Counted from the first letter of the stretch, positions 26,347-35,709 are shown. The stretch is 64,000 bases of DNA from Natrialba chahannaoensis JCM 10990 (GCF_000337135.1 NZ_AOIN01000034.1:1-64000), one strand, 5' to 3'. Notes: a model not told the origin generated them from the sequence alone. Numbers and translations are program-made.

Positions 26347-27801
26347 ATGGCCACCCTCGAGGACCCCCTCACAATCGGCGGCGTGACGATTCCCAACCGG
26401 CTCTACCGCGCGCCGCTACTCGAGTGCGCGGGAAACGGCCCCGACGCAGTCGACGCGCTGATCGACGACCTTGAACCGGCCGCAGCGTCGGGAGTAGGGC
26501 TCATTTTCCAGGGTGCGACCATCGTCCGCGGCGAGGGCGGCTGTGCCGCACCCGGTATGACCCGCGTGCACGACCCTGCGTTCGTCTCGCGACTGTCGCA
26601 GCTGACCGACCGGATCCACGACCACGGCGGTCGGGTTTTTATCCAACTCGAGCACGGCGGCCTGCGGAGCATGGAGACTTGGAACGCCGAGTATCGCGCC
26701 GAACATCCCGACCTCGAGCAGCTGGCGGTGTCGCGACCGCCGTGGCAGCTTCGCCTACTCGATCGACTCGGCTTTCTTTCGTACGATCCGCACGTGCTCT
26801 CGACCGACGAGGTGTACGACCTCGCGGCCGATTTCGGCCGCGCGGCTGCAGCTGCTGTCGAGGCAGGCTACGACGGCATCCACCTCGCGGCGGCGAACAT
26901 GGGGATCATCCAGCAGTTCCTCTCGCCGTTCTATAACCGTCGGGACGACGAGTTCGGCGGCTCGCCCGAGGCCAGACTCGCGTTCCTCGCGCTGGTCCAC
27001 GACGAAATTCGTGAGCGTGCAGGTGACGTTCCAGTCGTGACCAAGGTGCCAGCAGAGACGCCAGCACCGCCCGCACCGATCGTTCGGCGGAAACTCTCGC
27101 TCTCGGACGGCATCGAAATTGCGCGCCGACTCGAGCGGATCGGCTACGACGCCGTGGTACCGGTCCAGACATCGGTCGTCTGGGATATGAGTATCGTGCG
27201 CGGCGAGTATCCCGAGCGGGCATGGGCAAACGACAACTTACAGGAGGCGTACGACGCAGCGTTTGGCGGACCGACGCGACGACGACTCGTCTCGCTCGCA
27301 AATTGGGTCCAGTCGCTGCAGTACGGGTTCGAGCCAGCCTGGAACGAGGAGTTCTGTCGGCGGGTTCGTGAGGCGGTGTCGATTCCAGTGCTCGCAGAGG
27401 GCGGGATTCGTGAGCGCAGGGAGATGGATCGATTGCTTGGGGCAGGCGAGGGGAACGGCGGTGGCGGCGAATCGGGGCAGGAGACCGAGCCTGCGTGCGA
27501 TATGGTCGGCCTGGCCCGTCCGTTCTACGCCGAACCGCGACTCGGTGCGCGACTGCTCGATATCGACGCGGATTCGACCCACACCTCTTCCACTCCCTCT
27601 CACCCTACCGGCACCGCCGAGAAGACCGCACCGCGCGTCCTCTGTGACAGCTGCAACAACTGCACCGTTCCGCAGGCTACGGGCGCACCCGGCATCTGTC
27701 GCACACCCAGCGTGCTGCGACAGCGAGGGGTACTCGAACGCGAGGATGCGTACGTGACCGATAACAAACACGCGAACAGTGACGAAACAAGCAAGCAGTG
27801 A
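26347..27801 (+). CDS. Old-yellow-enzyme-family NADH:flavin oxidoreductase
   Basis: 484 aa FMN enzyme with a TIM barrel. It opens LTIGGVTIPNRLYRAPL; the substrate and FMN contacts lie in QLEHGG, DGIHLAAANMGIIQQFLSPFYNRRDDEFGGS (active-site region) and LAEGGIR. The Cys-rich end (CDSCNNCTVP ... GICRTPS) resembles the iron-sulfur site of 2,4-dienoyl-CoA reductase relatives, but the large C-terminal FAD/NAD domain is missing. A Gly-rich insertion sits near residue 365. The reduced alkene or ketone substrate is unknown. The ATG at 26347 gives the family start. Confidence 0.88.
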   Translation: MATLEDPLTIGGVTIPNRLYRAPLLECAGNGPDAVDALIDDLEPAAASGVGLIFQGATIVRGEGGCAAPGMTRVHDPAFVSRLSQLTDRIHDHGGRVFIQLEHGGLRSMETWNAEYRAEHPDLEQLAVSRPPWQLRLLDRLGFLSYDPHVLSTDEVYDLAADFGRAAAAAVEAGYDGIHLAAANMGIIQQFLSPFYNRRDDEFGGSPEARLAFLALVHDEIRERAGDVPVVTKVPAETPAPPAPIVRRKLSLSDGIEIARRLERIGYDAVVPVQTSVVWDMSIVRGEYPERAWANDNLQEAYDAAFGGPTRRRLVSLANWVQSLQYGFEPAWNEEFCRRVREAVSIPVLAEGGIRERREMDRLLGAGEGNGGGGESGQETEPACDMVGLARPFYAEPRLGARLLDIDADSTHTSSTPSHPTGTAEKTAPRVLCDSCNNCTVPQATGAPGICRTPSVLRQRGVLEREDAYVTDNKHANSDETSKQ

Positions 27802-27862
27802 TGGAATACTCGGTCAGTGACGAGCCACCAACTCGAGAACGAACATTGCAGGCGCGAACAAC

Positions 27863-28597
27863 TCAGACACGAACGGTCTCAGACGAGAACTCCTCGATTG
27901 TCCCTTCGAGTTCGTAGCTCGGCGTCCGTAACTCGAGAAGCGACGAGTCGGGCACATCGACGAAGTGTAGCGACAGTTCGTACCCGCCGTTCGCGTCGAT
28001 GCGGCTGGCTTCGCGCTGGCCAGTCTCGGGGTGGACCGCGAGTGCGTACTCGCCGGCGTCTGCGGGGTCCGTCTCACCCTCGATTGCGTAGGTCGACAGC
28101 GACGCCTGGCCATCGTTGCTCTCAACGGGGTAACCGTTGTCGCGCCACGGGTTGAATCCGTCTGCAAGGCCGTAGACATCCGTGTAGCCGTTCTCGATGA
28201 GCGTCCCCGCTCGCTCGCCTGCCTGCAGGATCGGACAGACACAGTAGGTGACGATTCGCGTGTCGGTGTCCCACTCTGCAACCGGATCGGCCGACCCCAA
28301 TCCGTCCGGTGACGGGCTGAAGACGGCACCCTCAATGTGCGCCTCGTCGTACTGCGCCTGCGTTCGTGCGTCGACAAATCGGGCCTCGCCATTCTCCCAC
28401 CACTCGACGACATCCTCGAGCGGCGCAAACGGGACGGTCTGACCGTTGAACGTCACGGTTTCGTACTCTTCCGGGGAGTCGTGAGAGTCGGTATCGTCGG
28501 ACTCAGAATCCGAAAACTGGTCTAGACACCCGGCAAGGCCAGCGAAGCCACCGAGTGCCACACCACCAGTCGCTCGGAGAACCGTTCTTCGTTCCAT
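27863..28597 (-). CDS. Rhodanese-domain lipoprotein
   Basis: 244 aa. MERRTVLRATGGVALGGFAG and LAGCLDQ give a twin-arginine lipoprotein signal with lipobox Cys near residue 24. The rhodanese domain follows: ARFVDARTQAQYDEAHIEGAV and TYCVCPILQAGERAGTL, with the catalytic Cys in the C-V-C-P loop. The last 70 residues form a beta-rich add-on not typical of rhodaneses. It probably transfers sulfur or acts as a thiol sensor at the outer surface. It converges with the oxidoreductase gene. Confidence 0.85.
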   Translation of the reverse strand: MERRTVLRATGGVALGGFAGLAGCLDQFSDSESDDTDSHDSPEEYETVTFNGQTVPFAPLEDVVEWWENGEARFVDARTQAQYDEAHIEGAVFSPSPDGLGSADPVAEWDTDTRIVTYCVCPILQAGERAGTLIENGYTDVYGLADGFNPWRDNGYPVESNDGQASLSTYAIEGETDPADAGEYALAVHPETGQREASRIDANGGYELSLHFVDVPDSSLLELRTPSYELEGTIEEFSSETVRV

Positions 28598-28690
28598 AAT
28601 TTAGGAAATGGGGCAGTAAATTATATCAGTTGGGGTCGACGCCAGTAGCACTCACAGAGTGATTCGCCGTCACTGCTCATCAGATCTGAG

Positions 28691-28711
28691 ACCCCTTCGT
28701 TTCAACTGGAG
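28691..28711 (-). other. Orphan origin-recognition-box-like element
   Basis: The 20 nt CCCCTTCGTTTCAACTGGAG plus a preceding A are identical to the core of the two boxes at the origin (62243-62269 and 62551-62576). It lies in the intergenic space between the rhodanese lipoprotein and tRNA-Gln. Whether Orc1 binds here is inference. Confidence 0.6.
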
Positions 28712-28757
28712 ATCCACAGCCGACGCTCGGATAGTACTCGAGTTGAAATGTGAGAAG

Positions 28758-28830
28758 TAGTCCATGCTGGATTCGAACCAGCGTCGAAGCCCCCAGAAGG
28801 CTTCAGGATTGGCCGCTACCCTAATGGACT
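28758..28830 (-). tRNA. tRNA-Gln (anticodon CTG)
   Basis: Read on the minus strand, the 73-nt molecule begins AGTCCAT and ends ATGGACT plus discriminator A, a perfect 7-bp acceptor stem. The anticodon arm is AAGCC-TTCTGGG-GGCTT, placing CTG at positions 34-36, and the T arm has GGTTCGAATCC. No intron is visible, and CCA is not encoded. In archaea it is normally charged with Glu and amidated by GatDE. Confidence 0.93.
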
Positions 28831-28898
28831 TGACATGACGCCGCCGGTGTCGGTTACCAACGTCGTACCAGTCTGTAGTTGGGGTTCGTATTAGAGTG

Positions 28899-29454
28899 TT
28901 ACGAACTCAGATGAGCGAGACAGCGTGAGTCATAGTGCTCCTTCCGATGGCAATTGGCACAGAGAACGAGACACTTCTTGATCTCACGTTCGATCCGCTC
29001 TTTCGAATACCCAAAAGAAACCATCTTTCCGACAGCCATCTCTTTTTCGTCTTCATTTAAATGATAGAAGTCCAGACACCTGGGATCATCCTCGTCACAT
29101 CGGGTACAGCCTCGCTCGTGTTTGTATTCGTACACCCACGCTCGGTGCCTCGCTCGTCGGATGAGAGACCGCTCCGTGTTCCAGTCGGTGGTTCGGTAGT
29201 GCCACCGCTGATCCACAGAGAGGTCATCCCAGGACATTCCCTCGGGAAGTTCGATATCGTCTGGCTTCGGGCTTACTCGAGGGCCTCTCGAGTCCGGCCC
29301 GTTCCTTCGCGTCGTTCCAGCCACCACACGTTCGAATAATCGTCGCAGAGGCGGGTGTCAGCCCGATTTCTTCGTACTGTGCTTTCGTCGGCGACTCACC
29401 AAGTCGTTCGGCAGCCTCCCGAAGTGCCTCGATACACTCGTCTTCCGTAGTCAC
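28899..29454 (-). pseudogene. Homing-endonuclease-like gene (HNR repeat + HNH), frameshifted
   Basis: The upstream frame, from a GTG at 29454, encodes a homing-endonuclease-associated repeat (IEALREAAERLGESPTKAQY, then TIIRTCGGWNDAKERAGLE). The downstream frame, open from 29327, encodes PDDIELPEGMSWDDLSVDQR and an HNH-like zinc domain with paired C-x2-C motifs (CTRC, then CANCHRKEH). The two parts form one protein in relatives that I recall. Here they are out of frame at about 29270-29290, so the gene is broken unless sequence error or recoding intervenes. Confidence 0.65.
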
Positions 29455-29570
29455 ACCTCCGTTCGTTCCAGCATTTGGTATAAACCCGCAGACGAAAACC
29501 GGATGGGAGTACGCTACTCGTGTGATCACGAACCGATACCACTATTCTCCCGACCCGAGCACACTCGAGT

Positions 29571-30182
29571 ATGTACGTCGGACGATTCGTCGTTGTTGGC
29601 CCCGAGGGTGGCGCGTACCGCGTCTCCTCCCGGTCGTTCCCGAACCGAGCAATCACTGCACGAGACGATGCTGAGGCACTGACCGTCGGCCCGACCGAAG
29701 ATGCACCGGACACCGACAACCCGTACGTCTCCTACAACTGCCTGCGCGTTGTCGAGACACCGACCGGCGAGACGGTTGCGTTCGGCAACGGCTCGCATGT
29801 CGATCCGATCGCGGAGAAACTCGAGTTGGGCTACCCGGCGCGGGACGCGCTCGCGGAGAGCCTGCTCGCACTCGATTACGAGAAGGACGACTACGATACG
29901 CCGCGAATCGCGGCGACGATCACTGACGATGGCGAGGCGCTGATCGGCACCGTCCGCAAGGACGCGCTGCTGGTCGAGACCGTCGACGAGCCAACGCTCG
30001 TGGCGACCTACGAGAAGGACGCACCGGAGCCGATCGACTTCGAGGCAGAGAGCGCCGCGGCGGCAGCCAGCGAGAGCTACGCACTCGAGTACGAACACGC
30101 AGTGTGTGCGGCTGGTGTCGTGCGAACCGAGGACGGATTCGAGACGGCGATCGAGAACGGGAACGAAGACAGCGCACACTGA
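29571..30182 (+). CDS. purO: Archaeal IMP cyclohydrolase
   Basis: 203 aa. Closes the ring of FAICAR to IMP, the last step of purine synthesis in archaea that lack the bacterial PurH cyclohydrolase. Family patterns are [49 protein letters not shown] and the late [10 protein letters not shown]. Length matches the family. It stands alone, with the HNH remnant divergent upstream. Confidence 0.93.
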   Translation: MYVGRFVVVGPEGGAYRVSSRSFPNRAITARDDAEALTVGPTEDAPDTDNPYVSYNCLRVVETPTGETVAFGNGSHVDPIAEKLELGYPARDALAESLLALDYEKDDYDTPRIAATITDDGEALIGTVRKDALLVETVDEPTLVATYEKDAPEPIDFEAESAAAAASESYALEYEHAVCAAGVVRTEDGFETAIENGNEDSAH

Positions 30183-30321
30183 TTTTGGCGTGACAAGCCC
30201 TTCGTCCAGAAGGGGGTGTCCCACGTCCTGACGCAACGAGTTGGGTTCTGGGTGTGCGAAACGGAGTGAGTCACGTGCGGGCAGGCAATGTACAACTGTA
30301 TCGCGACAGTGAGTGTCGCAC

Positions 30322-30990
30322 ATGAAGGTCGGACTCATCTCTGACATCCACGGGAATCGCGTCGCCCTGGAAGCGGTCCTCGCAGACATGCCGCGAGTCG
30401 ATGAACTCTGCTGTGCCGGGGATGTCGTCGGCTACAATCCCTGGCCAGGAGACTGCGTCGACGAGTTGCGCAAGCGAGATGTCCCGACCGTGCTCGGAAA
30501 CCACGACGCCGCCGTCGCCGGCGAGACGCCGTTCCGGTTCAACGGGATGGCGCGGGCAGGGGTCGAGTACGCTCGCACCCAGCTGACGGCAAACCAGCGC
30601 GCGTGGCTCGAGGGGTTGCCGACGGAGCGACTCGAGTGCGACGGGCGCGTCAAGCTGGTCCACGGGCATCCCGACGATCCACAGCGGTATTCGCGGTACA
30701 CGTATCCGGAGGAGTTCTCGGCGCAGTTACTCGACGAGGAGGACGTGCTGGTGCTCGGCCACACGCACGTACAGGGGGTCGAACGCTTCGCTGAGGGGAT
30801 CGTCGTCAATCCCGGGAGCGTCGGCCAGCCTCGTGACGGCGATCCGCGGGCGGGCTACGCGGTCGTCGATCTGGCGGCGATGACTGTCGAGACGGATCGC
30901 GTCGAGTACGATGTAGCGGCGGTGCAAGAGGCAGTCAGAGAGGCCGAACTGCCAGAGCGGATCGGGAGTCGGCTCGGGCGAGGAAAGTGA
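30322..30990 (+). CDS. YfcE/MJ0936-type metallophosphoesterase
   Basis: 222 aa calcineurin-like phosphoesterase. Metal ligands are visible in GLISDIHGNRVAL, CAGDVVGYNPWP, LGNHDAA, LVHGHPDDP and LGHTHVQGVE. This subgroup in archaea shows phosphodiesterase activity on nucleotide substrates in vitro. The ATG at 30322 places the first strand at the N-terminus. Physiological substrate unknown. Confidence 0.92.
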   Translation: MKVGLISDIHGNRVALEAVLADMPRVDELCCAGDVVGYNPWPGDCVDELRKRDVPTVLGNHDAAVAGETPFRFNGMARAGVEYARTQLTANQRAWLEGLPTERLECDGRVKLVHGHPDDPQRYSRYTYPEEFSAQLLDEEDVLVLGHTHVQGVERFAEGIVVNPGSVGQPRDGDPRAGYAVVDLAAMTVETDRVEYDVAAVQEAVREAELPERIGSRLGRGK

Positions 30991-30999
30991 TCAGAGGCG

Positions 31000-31090
31000 G
31001 TGTGGATTGCTCTGTTGTGTGCAGTCTACAATATCAAGAGACAATCAAACAGTAAAATCCACCGCCTTACAGCGATTCAACAGCGGTCGA
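31000..31090 (+). pseudogene. IS5-type transposase 3' tail remnant (left copy)
   Basis: The frame reads LLCAVYNIKRQ, then KIHRLTAIQQ. C-A-V-Y-N-I-K-R is the C-terminal signature of IS5-group haloarchaeal transposases, like the copy at 18918. No further transposase DNA is present. The following 31091-31342 contains an inverted repeat CCACGGGTCA-TC-TGACCCGTGG at 31097-31118 and no gene. Confidence 0.5.
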
Positions 31091-31096
31091 GGCAGG

Positions 31097-31118
31097 ATTC
31101 CACGGGTCATCTGACCCG
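31097..31118. repeat. Perfect 10-bp hairpin
   Basis: CCACGGGTCA, a 2-nt loop and TGACCCGTGG. It lies between an IS5-type scar and the 3' end of the hydrolase gene and could act as an IS terminal structure or a transcription stop; no poly-T follows. Confidence 0.45.
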
Positions 31119-31342
31119 TGGAGCTGACCAGTGCCGTCTCACGAGAAACAAACTCGAATTGAGACCAGATACGGGCCACACAGCCTCTGCAAGCGGTTCG
31201 GCAACTGAAGGTGTCTGCAGAAGACGACACCGCACACAAAGGCGATACCGAAGTGTGAGACGAGGGTGCCGGATTTCTCACGGGGGCTGGGAACGGTCAC
31301 GCATTCGAAACGGGATCGATTGTTGATCGTCACGGGGACCAC

Positions 31343-32188
31343 TTACCATTCACTGAAGTCGGAAGTGTGTTGCTGCGATAATGTCTCTGAGAGAAAGGTT
31401 GTAAGTGCAGTAGTGACTGCATCAGGTTGTTCAACAGGGGCACTGTGACCGGCACTTGGAAGGAGTGTCTGGTGAGCATGCGGGAGCTTGTCAATCATCG
31501 ACGTGGTCCGATCGGGAGAAAGAACGTTGTTTCCCTCACCGTGAATAGATAAGACGGGGACCGTGACTGTCCGTAACTTCGGGGTGAAGTCAGATCGATC
31601 AATCCATGACTGCATTGCGTAATAAACCGACTTCGCCGGATACGTCTTCCACCGATTCACCCAGGAATCGACGACAGCCGGCTTGGTCGAACGTGTAGTA
31701 TCACTAAACATCTTCTCCACTGATATCTGTAGCACAGTGTTGGATTGCATACCATCTTCGAGAACGGTCTCTGCAAGCTGCCGATATTCCTCCCTCTCAG
31801 CGTCGGTGTGCGGTTCAGCCATGCTATTGATGAGTACAAGCCCTTTGAGGTACTCTGGATAGCGGTCTGCAAACCGTAATGCCATAAACCCGCCCATTGA
31901 AATTCCAACAAGGACGAATGAGTTGATGTCTAGCGCCTCCCGTAGTGCAGCAAGATCGTCCGCGAGGTCATCTAGGTCATAGGGTTCATTGTACAGGTCC
32001 GTTCGTGCACGGAGATCGTACGCAATTGCTCGATACTCCGATGACAAGGCATCAAGTTGCTCGGCAAATAGCGTTCGATCCGTTAACATCCCATGTGCGA
32101 AGATTACTGGGGGTCCATCGCCGACATCAGTAATAACGGTTTCTGGCCGTTCTCGGTACCGCTTTGATCCGTCAGTAGCTGTCGCCAT
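31343..32188 (-). CDS. Alpha/beta hydrolase
   Basis: 281 aa. The fold markers are PPVIFAHGMLTDRTLFAEQL (oxyanion His-Gly), the nucleophile elbow VGISMGGFMALR (Ser in G-I-S-M-G), the acid in a late loop and SAGHSAPVEQPDAV (catalytic His). Relatives include 3-oxoadipate enol-lactonase-like and haloperoxidase-like esterases. The GC content and codon use are somewhat lower than in the core genes. With the MaoC gene upstream on the same strand and scars on both sides, it may be a small acquired module. Confidence 0.88.
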   Translation of the reverse strand: MATATDGSKRYRERPETVITDVGDGPPVIFAHGMLTDRTLFAEQLDALSSEYRAIAYDLRARTDLYNEPYDLDDLADDLAALREALDINSFVLVGISMGGFMALRFADRYPEYLKGLVLINSMAEPHTDAEREEYRQLAETVLEDGMQSNTVLQISVEKMFSDTTRSTKPAVVDSWVNRWKTYPAKSVYYAMQSWIDRSDFTPKLRTVTVPVLSIHGEGNNVLSPDRTTSMIDKLPHAHQTLLPSAGHSAPVEQPDAVTTALTTFLSETLSQQHTSDFSEW

Positions 32189-32370
32189 GTAACAACAGAT
32201 ATCGCCCACACGACACGTAATATAACTTCTCCCTGAATTTGAACTTACCTTATTACATACGATAAAGAGTAGTGAGCGTGAACAGGAGATACTGTTGAAA
32301 CAGACGTTGTTCCCTCACCAGAGGGCTGTACAGGGTGTACGTCGTGAGATGACGAGTCACGTTCTCGTTG

Positions 32371-32817
32371 TTATGTAGTGTGTTTTCGCATATAACGAAC
32401 TGGTGTGCTGAGTGATGCAACTGTCGACCCGCTTTGGTTACCAATCTCTAGCTGGAAGCGAACGATCCCAAAGCCGTCTTCCAACTCATCCTTACCAGTG
32501 ACTTCACATGTAACGTGAAGGGTGTCGCCAGGTCGAACAGGCTGTTTCCATCGTAACTCATCGACCCCAAGTGCTCCGCTCGTTTTCGACCCCTGGAGAA
32601 GATTTTCGACAAAAAGTCGTTGTGCAACGCTGACTGTAAGCAAGCCGCTTGCAATGAGTCCGCCGAACACAGACTCTGTCGCCGCATCTGGATCTGTATG
32701 AAACGGGAGCGGATCATACTGTTCTCCATAGGAGATGATTTCGTCTTCTGTAAGTGTGTGCTCCCCGAATTCGTATGTTTCGCCGACAGAGAAATCTTCG
32801 TAATAATCGTTGCTCAT
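32371..32817 (-). CDS. MaoC-like hotdog-fold dehydratase
   Basis: 148 aa. YYEDFSVGETYEFGEHTLTEDEI, then YDPLPFHTDPDAA and FGGLIASGLLT give the MaoC / R-specific enoyl-CoA hydratase motif with the catalytic Asp and His in D-P-L-P-F-H. It probably hydrates enoyl-CoA or a related thioester in acyl-CoA or polyhydroxyalkanoate metabolism. It is upstream of the hydrolase on the same strand (182 bp apart). Confidence 0.9.
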   Translation of the reverse strand: MSNDYYEDFSVGETYEFGEHTLTEDEIISYGEQYDPLPFHTDPDAATESVFGGLIASGLLTVSVAQRLFVENLLQGSKTSGALGVDELRWKQPVRPGDTLHVTCEVTGKDELEDGFGIVRFQLEIGNQSGSTVASLSTPVRYMRKHTT

Positions 32818-32897
32818 GGTCGATGCACATTGTCATCAGATATAATGGTTTCCCAGGTTCGATAAACAGTCTCAGAGAGCTAAATTCCAAAAGAACG

Positions 32898-32950
32898 GTT
32901 GTATTCAATTACTAGACAGTGTAAAATCCAACGCCGTATAGCGACTCAAC
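32898..32950 (+). pseudogene. IS5-type transposase 3' tail remnant (right copy)
   Basis: Encodes the eroded peptide YSITRQCKIQRRIATQ and shares most of a 36-nt block with the left copy (31046-31081; here 32914-32950). Both copies point the same way and bracket the hydrolase/MaoC pair. The remaining 32951-33209 stretch shows a weak open frame (33058-33210) that I do not accept; it may be a long leader of cysE. Confidence 0.45.
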
Positions 32951-33209
32951 ACAGCCGGAGAGAGAGAGAGACAGGTCCGACTGTGAGGGGAGGTACACGG
33001 ACCCGAAGAGCAACCAAATCGAACCCTTTAGGCAGGACACCGATATACGGTGGCGTATGGTTGTCTCCGGCGACCGGGCGTGTACCGGCAAGAATCGACC
33101 ACGACACGCCGAGCGCCGGTGTTGTCGATGGCACACGCGAGCGAGCAGTAGTAACCGACTAACAGGGAAGGCATCTGAGCCGCCTCAGCAACAGGGAGGC
33201 AAATGGTAG

Positions 33210-33722
33210 ATGATCGGACGACTACGCGAGGACACGCGGGCGATGTGCGACCGAGATCCGGCCGCACGCCGGTGTCTCGAGGTCGCACTCACCTATCCCG
33301 GCGTCCACGCCGTCTGGGGCCACAGAGTCACCCACCGGCTCTGGAACAGCGGCTTTCGACTCCTCGCTCGCCTTCTGTCGCATCTCGTGCGACTCCTGAC
33401 GGGTGTCGAAATCCATCCTGCTGCGACGATCGGACGACGGGTCACGATCGATCACGGAATGGGTGTCGTCATCGGCGAGACCGCCGAGGTCGGCGACGAC
33501 GTACACATGTACCACGGCGTCACGCTCGGCGGCGACACGAACGAGCCAGTGAAGCGACACCCAACGGTCGAGGACGGCGTGAAAATCGGCGCGAACGCGA
33601 CGCTGCTCGGCGACATCACGATCGGTGAGAACGCGGCCGTCGGTGCGGGGTCGGTCGTCACCGACGACGTCGAAGCCGGTGCGACGGTGGTCGGTATTCC
33701 GGCACGACGGATCGACGACTGA
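33210..33722 (+). CDS. cysE: Serine O-acetyltransferase
   Basis: 170 aa. Makes O-acetylserine from serine and acetyl-CoA for cysteine synthesis. The left-handed beta-helix signature runs [20 protein letters not shown], then [18 protein letters not shown] and [16 protein letters not shown], with catalytic His in D-H-G and Asp/His in the preceding helix. This short form, lacking most of the N-terminal helical domain, is EpsC/SRPG-like and common in archaea. There is no cysK next to it. Confidence 0.93.
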   Translation: MIGRLREDTRAMCDRDPAARRCLEVALTYPGVHAVWGHRVTHRLWNSGFRLLARLLSHLVRLLTGVEIHPAATIGRRVTIDHGMGVVIGETAEVGDDVHMYHGVTLGGDTNEPVKRHPTVEDGVKIGANATLLGDITIGENAAVGAGSVVTDDVEAGATVVGIPARRIDD

Positions 33723-33751
33723 CGAGTGGGTACGGCTAACGAGTAGGAGGG

Positions 33752-34162
33752 TCAATTCTCCTGTTGCTCGTCGACCGTTCCGTCCGCACCCGGGGGTTCT
33801 CCTTCTGCTGGCACACCCTCATCCGTTTCGACGCCTGTTTCCGTTGTGCCGTCAGCATTCGGTTCGCCGTCATCAGCGGTTGTATCGTCACTAGCCGTCT
33901 CCTCGTCGGTGGATTCAGGATCTGAGACGTACCCCAGTTCGAACCAGAGCCTCGCCGTACAGTCCATCGCCTCCTCGTCGAGTTCAGTTTCTCCCTCCCG
34001 CTGGTCGAGATAGCCGTTACAGCGGCCGTGCTGGACCACGTTCATTAGCGTCGCCGCCGAGCCACACTCGGGGCAGTCGATGTAGTAGTTCCCCTCGTCG
34101 TTCTGGTGCCAGGTGTCGGGGTCCAACTCGGTGTAGGCGGCATCCTCGCGTCGACTGTCCAT
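33752..34162 (-). CDS. Zinc-ribbon protein of haloarchaea, unknown function
   Basis: 136 aa. YYIDCPECGSAATLMNVVQHGRCNGYL holds three Cys and a His, enough for a zinc site (C-P-E-C ... H-x-x-C). The second half is acidic and Thr/Glu/Asp-rich (disordered). The start MDSRREDAAYTEL is followed by a compact domain. Convergent with cysE. Confidence 0.75.
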   Translation of the reverse strand: MDSRREDAAYTELDPDTWHQNDEGNYYIDCPECGSAATLMNVVQHGRCNGYLDQREGETELDEEAMDCTARLWFELGYVSDPESTDEETASDDTTADDGEPNADGTTETGVETDEGVPAEGEPPGADGTVDEQQEN

Positions 34163-34248
34163 GTCCGACTCATCGACGACGGGGCCGGTAAGTGCAAGCC
34201 CAGAACACGCAACCTACCCGCCGGCTGACTGGTCACCAGTCTACTCGC

Positions 34249-35709
34249 TCAGCCGTGGAACTCGACGAGCGGCTCGACCAACGACTCGCCGGCATCGAGC
34301 AGCGTCGCCACGCGGTCGTCCGTCTCGGCCTCAGCGTAGACCCGCAACACGGGCTCCGTCCCGCTCGGCCGAACGAGCAGCCACGACCCATCATCGAGTA
34401 GCAACTTGAACCCGTCTGCGGTGTTCACGTCTGCAACCGTCGTGTCAGCCACTGTCTCAGGAATTTCGGACTCGAGTGCACCGAGCACGCGCGCCTTCTC
34501 CTCGTCGGGGCAGTCGACGCTGGTCTTGTCCTGCACGACGGTCCCGTGGGAGTCGAGCAGTCGATCCACCCGGTCGTCGATCGGTTCCGCGGCGTGCATG
34601 GCGGCTGCGAGCAGCGCGACGAGGACGCCATCCTTCTCGCGGACGTGCCCGCGGACGGTGAAGCCGCCGGACTCCTCACCACCGATGAGGGCGTCGCGGT
34701 CGGCCATCGCCTGTGCGACCCACTTGAAACCGACCGGGACCTCGTGGACGGCCTCGTCGTGCGCCTCGGCGACGCGGTCGATGAGGTACGTCGTCGAGAC
34801 CGAGCGGACTGCCGAGCCAGCGTCGGACTCGAGTAGGTACTCGTAGAGTGCGGCGAAAAAGAGGTTCTCGTCGAGGTAGCCGCGGGCGGGTGTGACGATG
34901 GCGAGGCGGTCGGCGTCGCCGTCGTTTGCGAGACCGAGAGTTGGCGCGCTGTCGGGGTCGGTGACGCGGGCGATCAATTCGGTGAGGTGCTCAGCGGCAG
35001 GTTCGGGTGCGCCGCCACCGAAGTCGGGGTCGCGCTCACAGCGCAGGCGTTCGACGGTGAGGCCGGCACGCTCGAGGGCGGCATCCGTGACGCCACGACC
35101 GCTGCCGTGCATGGCGTCGTAGGCGACGGTGAACTCCGCGTCGGTGACCACGTCGTCGGCATCGTTGTCACCGGCATCGCTGTCGCTACCCTCGCGATCA
35201 TCGCCTGCGGTAATCGACCCGACCAGATCGAACACCGCGTCGGCGTGTGGCGTCTCGAGATCGACCTCCTGGACGGTGCCGTGCTCGGACTCTGGAAGCG
35301 GGTCCGGTTCCGCGAGACGGTCGGCAATCGCGTCCGTGACTTCTGGAAGCGCCGGCGCGCCGGTGTGTGGAATGAACTTCACGCCGTTGTACTCTGGCGG
35401 GTTGTGCGAGGCGGTGATCGCGAGGCCGCCAGCGAGGCCGCGCTCAACAATCGCGTGCGCAACGAGTGGCGTCGGGCAGTCACGTTCCGGGAGCAATACG
35501 TCGAAGCCGTTCGCACACAGCACTCTGGCGAGTTCTTCGGCGAAACCACGAGAGGTCTCGCGGGCATCATAGCCAACCACGACGGGGGCGTCCCGACCCT
35601 CGTCGGCAAGGTACGTCGCAACTCCTTGGCCCACCATGCGGACGCGCGGCGTCGTGAACGTTTCGAGTGTCGCTCGCCAGCCGTCGGTGCCGAACGTAAT
35701 GGCGTTCAT
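34249..35709 (-). CDS. Phosphohexomutase (phosphoglucomutase/phosphomannomutase)
   Basis: 486 aa. Four-domain alpha-D-phosphohexomutase: the active phospho-Ser loop is LAITASHNPPEYNGVKF (Ser near 101), the metal loop NDGDADRLAIV (about 265), the sugar-binding loop GGEESGGFTV (about 355) and the phosphate loop RPSGTEPVLRVYAE near the end. An acidic insertion (about residues 168-185) lies between the first two motifs. It provides hexose 1-phosphates for surface glycans; specificity for Glc, Man or GlcN cannot be decided. Confidence 0.92.
   Translation of the reverse strand: MNAITFGTDGWRATLETFTTPRVRMVGQGVATYLADEGRDAPVVVGYDARETSRGFAEELARVLCANGFDVLLPERDCPTPLVAHAIVERGLAGGLAITASHNPPEYNGVKFIPHTGAPALPEVTDAIADRLAEPDPLPESEHGTVQEVDLETPHADAVFDLVGSITAGDDREGSDSDAGDNDADDVVTDAEFTVAYDAMHGSGRGVTDAALERAGLTVERLRCERDPDFGGGAPEPAAEHLTELIARVTDPDSAPTLGLANDGDADRLAIVTPARGYLDENLFFAALYEYLLESDAGSAVRSVSTTYLIDRVAEAHDEAVHEVPVGFKWVAQAMADRDALIGGEESGGFTVRGHVREKDGVLVALLAAAMHAAEPIDDRVDRLLDSHGTVVQDKTSVDCPDEEKARVLGALESEIPETVADTTVADVNTADGFKLLLDDGSWLLVRPSGTEPVLRVYAEAETDDRVATLLDAGESLVEPLVEFHG

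Noticed and set aside
33058-33210. 50-aa frame with a TATA-like box in front of cysE
   Set aside because: Very basic, Cys/Arg-rich, not haloarchaeal in composition, and ends at the cysE start. More likely an untranslated leader.
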